Shown: positions 1 through 13,500 of the stretch, piece by piece
Layout: the number at the start of each line of letters is the position of its first letter
How positions within the stretch are numbered: the stretch's first letter is position 1
Made by a program: the position numbers and the translations under genes
Notes under the pieces: generated by a model
What the model was told of the DNA's origin: nothing
The model's database searches: none
The model's input: only the letters and a program-made list of their open reading frames with translations
Origin: Sphagnum compactum
Lineage: Eukaryota > Bryophyta > Sphagnopsida > Sphagnales
DNA: 64,000 nucleotides
Reading direction: 5' to 3'
NCBI GenBank assembly: GCA_965153455.1
Contig: OZ234496.1
Span: 20,762,304-20,826,303 of the forward strand

Positions 1-1435
1 GATGGTATATACTACATGTATTTCAATGTGCCCTAGCTCTTGATTTGGATGGTCAAAAGTTGAACCCTAAGAATAAACATGCTTCCTTTCACACATGGCT
101 AATAACTTGACATCGTTTTTAATAGATTATCTAGCAGTATGCTGCCAAACTAGCCTTGTAGGCCTGGGATTATATTGGTAGGTTTTTTTTTGGTCGTTGA
201 TTAAGGATGATACAAAGTAATTTCAATTTTTGGAGTTGTCATACTTTCTTTGTTCAATTCACGGACATGTCCAAAATTCATATATTTTTGCTCTCTTTTG
301 TTTAAAGGTTATTTGCAAATGCAATCGGTGGAGTTATATTCATTTTACAACTTTTTACATTGTTGAAAGCTTGAACAACATGTTTCAAATGAGTTTTTTT
401 ATTATAAATTACCCCTTACTCTCTTTGTCATGTTACATTCCCCTTTTTTATGATGGTTTTGCAACTCCTTTCAGTTTAGTCTTGCAAAAAAAGGTTTAGG
501 GCTTAAAATGAGTTCCCCCATGTTCTTCTTTATTTACAAATTTTTCAAATTTAAATGGTGGCATTGAGGTCATCTTGCAATTCCTAACATTGTTGCAAGT
601 TTCATCAATAACTTGTTTTAAGTAACTTCCCTTTGTCATCTTGCTTTTGTTGTGGTCTTGTTTTATTGTTTTAGAAACCCATAATTGCCCATGAAAAGGT
701 TGAGATGCAATACCCTTCTAAAGGTATTGCATTGTGACTTACATTTACACAACATTATGTAATTGTAATATATATATGACACACAATGTGCAAATGTAAA
801 TGTAAATTCCAAAACATGCATGGCAAAAAATGTAAGAGTAAAAACTTTCGCTTATAAGTGTAAATGGTTTACACTTACATGATTTAACACGACATGTAGA
901 AGGATTATTTACACTTACATGCAAAACAATAGTGTTGTCAACCAATGATAATTAGAGACTAAGTAGATCATAACCAATTTTACATGCGGTTTCATCGACA
1001 TTTTTTTTTCATTGAATGATCATCTGCACCCAAATTATTATCATTATATCCTAAGTTGTTTTCACACAAAGTTTTTTTCTTATGTTTTGCATCCCAAGGC
1101 CAAAATGACCAAGGACAAAAAAAGGCATGACAATGAAAGAAGTTTTGCAAAATAGATCATTCTTCCATGCTTAACCCTTTCTTATTTATTACCCACCTCC
1201 TTTTTCTTTCATCATGCCTACCATCGCCCCTTTCCTTTTTATTTTCCTCCTTTATTTGTTGAACCAACTCCCATTCCATAACAATTGTTTTGAAAGAAAA
1301 TGCAATATTACATTATCATTGTGCATTGTGTTGATTTTTTTTTATGTTGTTTTATTTGGAGTGTAAATTTTTATAAGTGTATGGGTTTTTTTTTAAATTA
1401 CATTTAAATTTATCATGTTTCACACATGGTAACAT

Positions 1436-1738
1436 CACAAATTTAACACACGATGAATTAATATTGAAAATCGTGTGAAGTTTGTTCATTCATAGGTTCA
1501 TACATTTTGCACACAAATATCATGCATTGAAAACACATTTGACACACAAATAAATGCGTTGACAAATAAAATACAAACCTATGAATGAACAAATGTCACA
1601 CAAATTTCGCATCTTCTTATAAATTTTTGTTTTAAATGTGTTTTCAATGTACAATATCAATGTGTAAAATGTACAAATTATGAATGAATGAATTTTGCAC
1701 GATTTCCATTACTAAGTTCTGAGATGTTAAGTTTATGA
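1436..1738. repeat. Imperfect foldback (inverted repeat) element
   Basis: The arm at about 1436-1543 is matched in reverse complement by 1630-1738. Both arms read in the same order through 'AATCGTG', 'TTCATTCATA', 'TACATTTT' and 'CATTGAAAACACATTT'. The matches are imperfect, perhaps 70-80 percent by eye. The spacer holds an extra inverted copy of the 'TTCATTCATAGGTT' piece. This is the structure of a decayed foldback MITE. I could not fix the exact termini or a target-site duplication. Confidence 0.5.
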
Positions 1739-2883
1739 TGGAAATAATCTTACATAATTTTACATTTACACTCAAAATGTATATATTTTCTATAACATTT
1801 TATATCACTTACCCAATGTGTATATCAAAAACCATATACTTGCACAACAGTAGTTGACATTATTGATAACATCATCAACAATTTAAATGAACCAACATAA
1901 AAAAATGCACCATGAAGGATGGATGGTGGGTGGACAAGCAATTCACTTTATAACCATGGTGGTTAACTCAAATTCTGCGTTTACTACCTACCTACTAAAA
2001 TTCCAAAATAACCAACTTCATCTATGTACTACCATCTACATGAGTCTATTGGCCTAATTGCCATATATTCAAATCGTAGCTACCTACCTTCGTGATCTAT
2101 CCCACTAACCCTTTATGTACTTACCATCTAAACATGAATATCTTTACTTAGATGCCACCTACTATCCTTCCTACCTACCTACCTACTTACAAAATATATC
2201 CATTTGGGTTTCATGTTGTTATGTATTGCGAATGACAATCAACTAATTCATTTGATGAAAAAAATCCATTAATTTTGGGGAAATGAAGTTCCATTTGAAT
2301 AAAAAGATTGAATGACATTGCATGCAACTAAATTCAAATTCAATTGAAAAGAAATGGGATGCAAATTGGTGGAAAACGTGTTGAAAATTTGTTTGTGAAT
2401 ATATTGAAATAAATTAAAACATATACAAGTCCTAAAGACACCTTTCCATGCCTCTTTAGTTGGGGAAGGGCTAAAATAATTCTAATTTGGAATTGTCCAA
2501 ATGTGATTCACAACTTTTGACTTATGATTTATGGAACTTAAAGTTGTCATACCTAAATTGGCTCCAATGAATCATTGTCACTATAATTGCAAGATAGGTT
2601 ATCAACTTAAAACACATGTTATTAATTGAATTGGGGTTCATGCACAATATAATCATATGAGACTTATAATGCAAAGTGTGCTAATATTTTGGTTCATTCT
2701 TGCAAAATATGGTGTTAAAACATCCCCATGCAACTAAGTAAGGAATCTATCAACCATCATTTGGTGTCAAAGGTGTAAATGGTCATATAATGATCTCATT
2801 ATAGCAATTGCATTAACAAAAAACAATTAGTCCCATTACATGAAGATCCTTGAACTAGCAATGATGCCCAATGTACCATCATT

Positions 2884-3118
2884 GCCAAAAACCCCAACAT
2901 AATGGTTTTTTGTTTTTTTTGTTGTCTTTTGTTCTTGTTTTTGTTCTTTTATTTTTGGTTTTATGTCTTCCCCCCTCCCTATTCTTTTTTTATGTTTTTG
3001 TCTTCTTTTTTATTTATTTTAATTATTTTTCCCCCTTGTCTCCGCCTCATTTTCTATTTTTTTCACTTTTTTTCTTTTGTGTTGGATCATTAAATCATTT
3101 CTTTTTTCTCTTCCTTTG
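2884..3118 (+). repeat. Pyrimidine-rich low-complexity tract
   Basis: About 230 bases are almost entirely T and C on the plus strand. The tract gives spurious F/L/P-rich open frames in two phases. Similar shorter tracts occur at 5630-5680, 47400-47460 and 50990-51110. No function is evident. Confidence 0.7.
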
Positions 3119-4150
3119 ATTGGAGCATTGCAACAAATACCATATTTCATTTTTCAATTGTTTTGTGTGTTTCAAGGTTTGCGTGGTATAATGAATTTAT
3201 GTGTTAATTTTGGGGTGAGTGCACATTAACACCATTGTTTATTAACAATATTCTTGGCTTTGGTATATTCTTTTTCAATTTATGAAGTGGTTCAATGGTT
3301 GTAGAAGATTCATTTGCAAAAACCAATTAAATGTTTTTACATATGTTGTTAATTGTGTTAATGTGACCATTTCTTTAGGTTTTGTGTGAATTTTCTTAGT
3401 TTTTTAGTTGTGAAATTTTTAAGATTGGTTGGCATCACCAGAGTTGCATCTTTAAGGAGCAATTTAGGGAGTCCAATGTGAGGTTGGAACCAAAAACAAT
3501 TGGGCATGAACTTATTGCAAATACCACTGTTGGCCTGCAATTTGCAAACTCTTTAACAACACATGTTTACAAGGAACTTTTTCTTAGTTTGTAATGGAGA
3601 TGTTATTATTATGAACTACCAACAAGATATTAATATGGTGGTTTTTTTTAGTGAAAGTTTTTAATAGTGATCTGATTTGTTTTTTGAAATGGTGAGAAAA
3701 AATGTTTTTAAAAGTTTTTTAGTTGCCATATATATATATATATCAAAAAACAATTGCTATGTTTTTGTATTAAGTTCCAATAAGGTAGTAAATAATATAA
3801 AATTAGGATTTTTTATTAGTTTCATTTCTTTTGTCTCATATTTTCTTTAATTGTGAATTATGGATGATTGTTTCTTCATCAACATTACAAAATTGAAAAA
3901 TAAAATAAAATAAATGTGCACCATTTAACATTTATTACATAAAGGTGCAAATAATCCAAGAGGCTAACTAATTAAGTTATTATTCATGCAATTAAGGATA
4001 CTGATTTCTATAAAAACAATCATAATATGAAAAAATCAATATGTTGGTAATGGTAACTTACTTTGCTTTGTTTACACTTGTTACTTGCACAAATAACAAA
4101 AGTGGATCAAAACTTGTAAACAAGATTCAATGCATTACATTAAAACATTT

Positions 4151-4440
4151 CCACCCACACCACCTATTTTAGCCTCTATCAACATTTACCACATGCAACA
4201 TCAAGTGTTAATTATTCTTCATTGCCACCCATTTAAATGTCGTCATTTAACCTAATCATTATGCCCAACCAATAAAAAAATTCATTGTCATTTACAATCC
4301 CTTGTGGAAATCATTGTATCCAATGCATATGTACATGTCCAAATTCATTTTGACACTATTCAAAGGTTGTATTTCATCCAAAACATTTTGTACAAGCCAT
4401 CATATTTTTGCCTAGTATCCTTGGGTGAATTAGTACTCAC
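4151..4440. repeat. Dispersed repeat family, copy A
   Basis: It shares an ordered series of blocks with 47127-47385 and more weakly with 52203-52450: 'CCACACCACCTA', 'GCCTCTATCAACATTTA', 'GTGTTAAT', a block resembling 'CATTTTGACACTATTCAAAGG', and 'TTGGGTGAA'. Same orientation, roughly 250-290 bp. This suggests an old interspersed element of unknown class. Confidence 0.4.
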
Positions 4441-7101
4441 ATTGCTACCATGATAAAAACTACAAAAAAGTTTGGGTTACTTTTAAATTTTATGAACATC
4501 TTAGATTAAATCAAGGTGTATGAATCCAATTTTGACATTTCTCAAGTTAAATATGCTTACATTAAAAAAGATGTAGGTACCAATGTGGGTGTTGGCTCAC
4601 CCTAACAAATATGCTTTCCTATTGGAGATGCTTTAGTTAAACACCCCCATTGAACTTTGTGAGGGGTGCTAGAAATAGGCCTATGGCACCTTGCATAGTT
4701 CTATTGTAAAGTTTGATTATAAACTTGAAAAGTGATAAATAAATACAAATTTTGATATAGTTGTTTCAAGCAATAGGAGCATGATCTAGTTATTAACACA
4801 TACGTACTTCCTGATTGATAACATTGCATTCATTAACATAGTCATTTATGGTTTTAAAGGTCTTTTTATCAAACACTATGTAAAATTACCTAAGGTGCTA
4901 CAAACTTTTTTTTGACACCCCTTGCAAATTAAAAGATCGATGGGTTAACATTCTCCCTCTTATCCCATTTGATAACTTTCAATTACAAACAAAATATCAT
5001 TTGTTTGTTATTCTCCAATTAAGATTGTAAAAAATATATAATGTGTTATAGATTAACTATCTAATTCCCATATTTGAATTCTATATTTGTGTTCAATGGA
5101 GGACAAATAATCCTCCAATCCATGTTACTAAAAAGTTATACTCCTTTTTTAATCCATGTTATGTGTGTAATACTAACCCTAAAAAATGTCCTACATTGAT
5201 CTAACCTTAAAACATGCTCCAATTGTCGGTAGTAACATGCCACGCTACTAGGACTAGTAATGATTGACATGGAAGATTTTGCATGTGAAATCACAAACCT
5301 TCATTATTCCACTAGTTTTTGCATTTCTTATTATTATAAATGACCACACAAATGGTGGTTGCTTGAAGAAGAAAACTAATAAAGTGAACGTGTGTCTTAA
5401 GTGACCCAACCCCCATGATTGCATTAATTGGGATTTTTCCATTTTGTTATGAACCCCAACTTTGATAATCATTAAGGTGTTTGGGTTTATTTCTAGTCAA
5501 AGAAAAACAATGAAGTAATTTTAAAAATTTGATGCCTCATTTCCTTTTAGCCTAACTACACCCCTCACAAACCCCTTTCCACATTCTAATTTGATTTTTC
5601 TCATAAAGCTTTTGAATGCTACAAGCTTTCCAACGTTCTCCAAGCTTCTTTTTCTTTTTCTCTTTATTTTTTTCTTTTTTGTTTTGTAAGATGTCATCAT
5701 TGCCCATTGTCATCAAAGAAAAAAAAACCATTGTTTTCCTGTTCTTTGTTTTATTTGAATTTTATTTGTGGCATTTCTTGTTGTACAATGTCAAATAATA
5801 ATAATAATAATTTATTTTTCCTCTTCTAATTTCCATAAAAGAATAAGAATAAATATTTTTGTTGCTATATATTGTTGGGGGAGTTTCAACCTCTCCTTAA
5901 AAAGAAAATATTTGTTGCCAATAGAGTTTGAAACTCCTTTTTTTTTATTATTTTTTAATGATCCTATCAAGGGAGATGATTTTTTTTATGATGACACACC
6001 TTCTTTTAGAAAAGTAAAAGAAGAGGGAAAAAGGTTAATGAACCACGATATTGTTTTTCAGAATGACATCTCAAAAGAAACCTAAACATCAATGAAAAAC
6101 ATTGACTAACACTTATTAATAACATATGAACATTGTTGCAAACAAGAAACAAACATATGTTCTAGATCCTCCAAGTATTGACGTAAAGTAAGGACAAGTA
6201 ATTATTATATATATGTGGGTGCAAACATGATATAAGGAACCAATGTGGGATGGAACCATTGCTTGATTTCCATTGTGATGTGTGGTTATTTAAATTAATG
6301 TTGAATTTTTTGGATGAATTTATATGATAATTTATTTATGTATTGTGAGAGCATTTGACAAGTTTTGAAATGAGTATAATGAGAATGGAATACGCAAAAA
6401 GACATTTAAACAATGTAACCAATGATTTTAATTATGAGTAATACTTTCTTAAAATTGTGAAATGATTTGAAAATGACATTTTTATAATAATTTTTTTATG
6501 TACACATTTACATCATAGTATAATGCAACATATTTTTGGGTCACAAATTTTTTTAAGTTGATTTAGAAATCATGATTTTAAGCATATTCCTATGTTAAGG
6601 ATTGTTAAGGAGTCAATCTTTTTTTGAATTGGCTCCTTATATTATGTTTTGACCCATACACCCCTTCTTGGATCTATGCCTTTTTGCACACATCATGTGC
6701 TGGATTGTGTTCCAAACATTTAATTTTTTCACACTTGTTTCACATGTTAGGTTTTAGAATTTAACTTAATTCCATCAACACTTTGAATAAAATTCCTAAA
6801 TTGCCAATAGTGGCACCCCATCCCATCACCACTTTCCATGTGAAAATGGGGGGCAAGTAAATTTTTGGCCAAATTTTCTCAAACAATACCGATATTCTTA
6901 GAATGGATTTTCTTTCACATAATACCCACATCTAGACTATAACATGGGTTTAGGGTTTAAGGTTCGTTTGCAATACTCACGTCATGTTCACCATTCAATT
7001 GCTAGTTTGTATGCAATACTTTCATCTTATATTAATGCACTTACCTTGTGTGTAATATTTGCAATTATTTTTACTATGATGTTTTTGTGATTAATTGTAG
7101 A

Positions 7102-7891
7102 CATGGGTGTGGGGTTTGAACCTCCATCAAAGGAAGCTTTTCATGGAAAAATCTCATTTGAAGATGCAGTGGAGGATGTGGCATGGGTTCATGAAAGGTC
7201 AAGGTGGATTCGCAAAGTTGATGCATGCACTAATTCTTATGTAACTAAGTGATTGTTTCATTGATATTTAAACAAAACAATGGTCTTCACATGGAGGTGG
7301 GTTGACCTAGGCAACCTTTTATTCATCTTGGGGTGGGGGGAGCCAACAAGACCATCAATTCATGAATGCTTGTATCTTGAGCAACCCCAAAGTAAGGCAA
7401 ACATGCAATGGAAAATAGTGATTCATCTAGTGAAGAAGAAAGTTAAAGTTGAGTGGGATGAACTTTAGGTTGAAACATAACCCTTGTAGGAGGTTCAACA
7501 ACCCTTACTAGTACGGTTAGCTTCCAACAAGTTGTTAAAATTAATAATAATTCGTACATGGGGTGTGTGCGGTTCATCTCATGTAGTGCCTTTTCATGGA
7601 TTATGAAGGACGATGACCTTGCTGAAACAATTTGAGCAAACATGGTTGCTTATGTGAAACCCTTGAAAGTTGCATGGGATGTTTAAAATTCAAGGGTGGA
7701 ATCCACTAAGGGCAATTGTGAGAAGGAGACATAAATGGTATGCAAGTACTATGAGAGGTCCAAATTCTTTAAGATGCAATAAAAATTGTCACAACGTCAC
7801 CATTTTTTATATTCCTTCACTAGTCTTATTTCACCATACATGTGAACACAAAGTGGATGATATTGATGGTTATAAATATGTAGTGGTCTAA
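7102..7891 (+). other. Possible decayed coding remnant
   Basis: Three short plus-strand open stretches follow each other (7102-7251, 7280-7468, 7670-7891). Their composition is less biased than the surrounding AT-rich DNA, with W, E, K and H residues rather than poly-F/L/I. The first begins with an ATG at 7102 and contains 'SFEDAVEDVAWVHERS'. I recognise no family. A decayed transposon or gene exon is possible, but this may be chance. Confidence 0.15.
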
Positions 7892-10156
7892 TATATTGAC
7901 CTATTATTTTTTGACACATTTTGATTATTTGATAATGATGGAGATGAAAATATAGGATTCCAATAAGGACTATCTTTTTTGTTTTTAGTGGTACACCTTA
8001 AAAGATTTTGACCTTGAATAAAAAATGATTCATGGCTAATAAGTTCGCAAACATTTAGTTTGTTGTTGTTTAGATTGGTTTTGTCTTCTAATTGAATCAT
8101 GATGCTAATTTGTTCTTTTGTTAAAGTAGGCTTTGAAGCACAACAAACAAGTCCTTTGTGGTGAATGTGGTTTGGCTTGTATTTCAACACCATTAATTTT
8201 TCACTCATCATCATGTGACAAAGGCCACAATAATTGCAATAGCCTATTGGAGGAACATGTACATCTTTGATGAATCATCTTCCTTGAGTGAAAGCACTTT
8301 AAAGCATAATGTTATACCATTGTAACTTAGTTCGTGGTGGGATTTTTTTGCATTTCACCACCACTTTTGTAATGTGGTCATTTGAACATTTTTATATATT
8401 TTTGTATAAGTTCACAAATGTATTTTTGTAATTTTTCACCCATTTGAATTTATGAATTTATTTTTTGCAATCCCAATTTGTGGGCCTTGATCATCCTATG
8501 CCATATTACATGTACTTAACATGCCCCATTCCACATAATACCCCCATCCATCACAGATTGTTTGCATTAACCACAAAACTAAATGAGTAATACCTTCATT
8601 TACAAGAGGAAAACATTGATTGCAGTCATAACAAAATGAATAATACCTACATTAAAAAAGGCTTACGGTCATTGTTAATAGATTGACAATGTAAAAACCT
8701 TCATCATGTGGATGAACCATCATTATTCTTATAATGCAATGCTTGCACAATAATCTCAAGCAAATATTTCATTGTAATACCTACATACATTTGTATTATA
8801 AACTTTCACCAAGAAGCCTTGTTGGTGCATGGCATGGTTTGAATATTTGAGCATTGCAAAAATTTCAACGACATCTAGTCCACCAAATGTAATACTTACA
8901 TGCATTCACCTAAAATCATTGATGTCATTTTGTTCTTCACTCAACATGTGGGAATTGCAAGGGCTTATTCATTTTTTAGTCAAAATCCCATGGTAGGTGC
9001 CCCATGTTATCATGGCTCCATATGAAGCTATTGCCAAAACCTAGTGTATTGTCATTTAAGTCCCCATCACATCATGATTGTTCCATTGTATGTAATACTT
9101 GCATGAATGTTGTTTCATGTATTTTCATAAAAAGGTAAAAAATGAAGGTTTCACTAAGGGAAACTGGGGGGAGGGGGGGGGGGTGAGAGCAACTACGAAA
9201 TGCATGTGTAGTGCCGCAAATGACATTGGGACCTTAGTGGTATGTCAGTAGTGAAAGTTGTTAAGGCATACTAAAAAAACGTGACAAGAATTCAAAATGG
9301 TTGGAAATTATTGTTTGAATTCGAATTGGGTTTTGGAGGGAAATTTGGAATTGTTTCCTCTTTTGTGTGGATTTGGATTGTATTATACATTTTTGGGAGT
9401 TTGATATACTTGTAGAGCAAAAGTAAAAATATCAAGATTTTGGAAATATGAAAAAGGAAAAATAGTTATTACAATTTTATTTTAAAAAAATTTACATTAT
9501 AATTTTAATGTGCCAATTTTTTTGGGTATGAAGTATTTATTTGAATTTGTCATTATTTTTTCTGTTTGTATATTTTGATCATACATGGTGGAATTATTTG
9601 TTTGAATTACAAAGTTGAAATTGTTGTGTTTATGTGGATTTTGATTAGTTGATGTTTGTATTTGTTGAAAATATGTTTTTATTCTATGACTACAAATGTG
9701 TATTGTAATTAGTACTTACCAAGGGCCAAGGCAAATAATGATTTCCATGTGTATTATATTACCTTCATTGGTTGTCAACGGCATTGCAACCTAGGTTTGT
9801 CTTTTAAATAAGTAAATAAGTTCACGGGCAAGTAGTCAATAGCTCAAAAAGTAAGCTAGGGTGGTGGGTGAGTTAGATTTTTGTAGGTGGGGCAAGGTGA
9901 TAGGTAGGTGGGAGTGGTTGGATTTGAAAAAAAAAAATGACAAAAAAAAGGTTAAAAGGGAAAGGTAGGGTTGAGCCAAAAAAAAAGAAAGAAAGTCAAA
10001 TTGAGCCAACTTGTGTGGTTAGCACATGGATAGGAAGGATGAAAAATTGGTGACCATCTAGGCACATACATCCCCAATTGGTGCAATCATGGGAGCTAGT
10101 TCACACTGATTGTGGGTGAGTCACATTAAAAAAAAAATCCGACAAATGTGGGTTTG

Positions 10157-10300
10157 CTCCACATCAGCTCCACCTAAGCAAATGTCTCACAAATTCTACT
10201 CTTGTGTGTGGTTAGTCACAAAGGCAGCCTCCACATCAGCTCCACCTAAGCAAATGTCTCACACATTCTACTCTCGTGTGTGGTTAGTCACAAAGGCAGC
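10157..10300. repeat. 72-bp tandem duplication, two copies
   Basis: Copy 1 is 10157-10228 and copy 2 is 10229-10300, differing at about two positions. The unit is a multiple of three, so the open frame through it repeats a 24-residue block ('STSAPPKQMSH...'). That open frame is short and otherwise unremarkable, so I treat it as non-coding. Confidence 0.85.
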
Positions 10301-10547
10301 CCCTGATTATCTCCACCAATCACCTTTCCTACTACTGTGCCATTGCCCATCATATAGTTCCACCCCAATTTAAGGTACCTCCCCACACCACATGTCACCC
10401 TATGTATCTAACCTTATCCTATATACCTCCAGCATTTTTCTTACAATAGAGTTATCTATAAAGTCACCCTCTCTTTGGGCCTCCTTTCACCCCCTATCCC
10501 CTCTTTCAATGGTATCCGCAAAGTAAATTTTTTATTAAATCTCAGTA

Positions 10548-10570
10548 TGAAATGCTGACTCAGCATTTCA
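10548..10570. repeat. Perfect 11-bp-arm palindrome
   Basis: The arms TGAAATGCTGA and TCAGCATTTCA are exact reverse complements around a single C. The centre contains TGACTCA, an AP-1/GCN4-like bZIP core, which may be coincidental. No gene is adjacent. Confidence 0.7.
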
Positions 10571-13500
10571 TGCACAAGGTTACAGAGTATTTATAGTAGT
10601 TGTACAAGTAGGAGCACTGAAAATATATGTAGCAGCAGAGGAGGCTATCAGAAAAAGGAAAGACGGAATGAAAATCAGTTTACCACCAAAATTGGTGGAA
10701 AAACTAGTTTGGATCCCGCATATTTCGTTTTGTAAAATTTCCATTCCTAGTTACATACACATTTGATGCCCTGTTATGCCAAAACTGGTCTTCGTTCCAA
10801 CTTCCCACCCCCTAATCGCCTGACTTTACCCATAACTTTAAGGCCTTAAAAAAGATGTTGTAATTTGTCATATTCTTGACAATTTTTCAAATACAGTCAT
10901 ACTCCATTTCTGGTAACATTGCATCCACTATGTCAACTAGGAGCCTAACTTTTTGGTGCAAATTGTCCGGCCTCAAAAGTGCATGAGCAACCTGCTTGAA
11001 AGCAAAAGTGAAGAAGACACATCATCAGGCTATACTTCAATGTGATCCCCTTTACTTTACATTTGGACAAGGTACACAAATCCCGTGCATGCAAACCTCA
11101 TGGAGGGCGGCCACAACTTGACTTGCCCACTAGCGAGTAAGTCAATTGGTATGGATAGATTTTTGGAGACTGAATGACATAATGTTATGAGATCCCGGAG
11201 ACAAGATCTTTGGAAGTTCTACATATGGAAGTCGGGGATGGTATCTTTGCCTTAACTTGAAAGTATGTTTCAAGTATGTTTCAAGTATATGCACTTAATC
11301 ATCAATTTGGTCACTTTAAGACCTTTCTGTTTGTGCTAACTTGACGTCCTTTAAATTCTCCCTTGTTTCTTATACCTCTATACATTTTCTGAATTAACGA
11401 TTGTGTTTATAAATAAAGTTTTGTGAGGATTTGATGATTTCTGTTCATTGACTCCGAGAGTGAAAGTGGGTAGGTAGGTACGGCCCTAAGGGAAGCAATT
11501 GTGGTGTATAAAGCTCCACCCACGCATTTTTCCTTAAAGCTTTATTTGGGTGATACCTTGTGGGTAAGGCTGGGTGAGAACTTAAGCACTTTCTCAAAAA
11601 AAGAAAAAGTTCCCCTGAGTTTCTGAAAAGTTTCTTCATAGAATAATGTATCTTTATTTCAAGGGTGAAATTTTGCCAAATTTTCACCTGAAAAATATGA
11701 TTTCAACCTATGTAAAGCATTTTTCGTGAAAAACATGATTTAAAATTTTCAGAATTTTATGATAAGTTTCAGTAGGTAGTCAAGAATATAGAAGGATTCT
11801 AGTTTTTTTCCACTTTCATGTCTAGTTTGTAGCCAAATCTGGCTAAATAATCTTATGGATGATTGCCCACTTCAGCTACATAAAAGATTTGAAAAAAAAA
11901 AACTTTGCCACACATTGAGGGAAATTACTTTTCCCAAAAGAGTTTGCAGATAAGTTGTACTTCATAACTAGATGACAAAATATTAATTGGTTGCATAATA
12001 TTGATACTTATATACTTATTTTGAGAGAAAGATTATTAATTGTCAACCATTGGTAATCCACGACCATATAGATTGTCAATGAATCCTTTTTTTTTTTTTT
12101 TTTCATATCCAACCTAATGTTCCTTAGGGTGTTTTCAATATGCCTTTTGAGTGCCCCGATTATTGCTTGTTGCAATTTCACCTTTCCTTGTCGACATTCC
12201 TATGTTTTTGTTGTTCCCTTACCATCTTTCATCATCATTGGTGTTGTCCAATTGCGTTTTTGCCATTGACAAAGCTTGAGTCATTCCTAAACCAAAGTGC
12301 TCCACTAATCAATTTGTTACTATTAACATCAAACTTTAATATGTTTGGTAGGTCAATGTCCCATCATGGGAGGTCATTTTTGGACCTTGGCCTAGCACCT
12401 TACTCTTAAATAATCATAGCGGTTTAAAAACTCGATAAACTTTTAAAATGTTAGACTTATTTGGTTTGAAAGTATTTTTTCCAATGAAAATTAAATTAAA
12501 TGAAATTTATTATTTCAAAAATGTGTATTTATTTTTTGGTTAAATCTTATATGTAAACATACAAAAATTCAAAACTAGAAACCTAACCTTCTCAATATGG
12601 GTGGTATATATTACATACCATATTCCCTGATGAGATTCGACAACTAATTGTTGAATAATTAATTGAATTTTAAATTCTACCTATGGCACTCGATTTTTTA
12701 ATTTTGAAATTTTTGGTAGGTAATGATCATAAAAAATAACAAACACATTCTTTTTAAGTTTGTGGGACATAGATTGTCTTAGTTTTGATTTCTTGAACTT
12801 GAAAATATGCAATTCAAAGTTCACAATCAAAATCTGCATATTTTTAATTTTATAAAAAATTCAGCACAAGTAATAAATTATTTTTCAAAAATTCGACAAA
12901 ACAAAAAAAATTTAATTTATGCCAAAATCGTTTAAGTACTATGGTATACATTACTGGATTACCATTGAGCTAAGTCTATTTGAGAAGTGTGATAAACACA
13001 CTTGAATAAACACAATAGGTTGACATGTGTTGGAACTTGGGTTAAAATGTGCTTTCAAATGACATTTAATAAAGGACACAATTTTTTTTTAAATCTTTAA
13101 TTTATTTGGGCATGTCGTGTAAGCTCTCACACATTATAGATCATTCTAAATGAAACATTAAACATAGTCGATAAATAAATTCTAATGTAATGAGTGTAAT
13201 GCTTGTGATTTCATGGGCATGGGACATTACACAAGTTGATTGATTAGGAAATTCACATGAGATTATTTTAGCTTAACGTGAATTAACATGTTTTTATCAA
13301 ACTTTTCATTAAGATGTGAAGGGATATGGGAAAGGTTGGGTCTAAACTAGTTTAAAAGAGACAAAGTTGAAAGGAAAATATTTTCAATTGATTGGAAAAA
13401 AATAATTAAAAGAAAAAACAAAAGTTTACCCATCCATAGAGAGGGTGGTTAGAAGGGAAAAAATAAAATGTCCACTTCCAAATCTTGTGTGGAGGTGATA

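Larger units (their letters stand above)
1..7080. other. AT-rich intergenic DNA
   Basis: No gene is recognisable. Every open frame here is short, rich in F, L, I and K, and without family resemblance. The stretch holds an imperfect inverted repeat (1436-1738), CTAC-type microsatellite patches (about 2160-2190), a pyrimidine-rich tract (2884-3118), a TA microsatellite near 3730 and one copy of a dispersed repeat (4151-4440). It reads as old, mutated intergenic DNA. Confidence 0.7.

Noticed and set aside
10440-10570. LTR end plus primer-binding site near TGGTATC
   Set aside because: Only about seven bases match the usual plant primer-binding sequence and no second LTR is visible.
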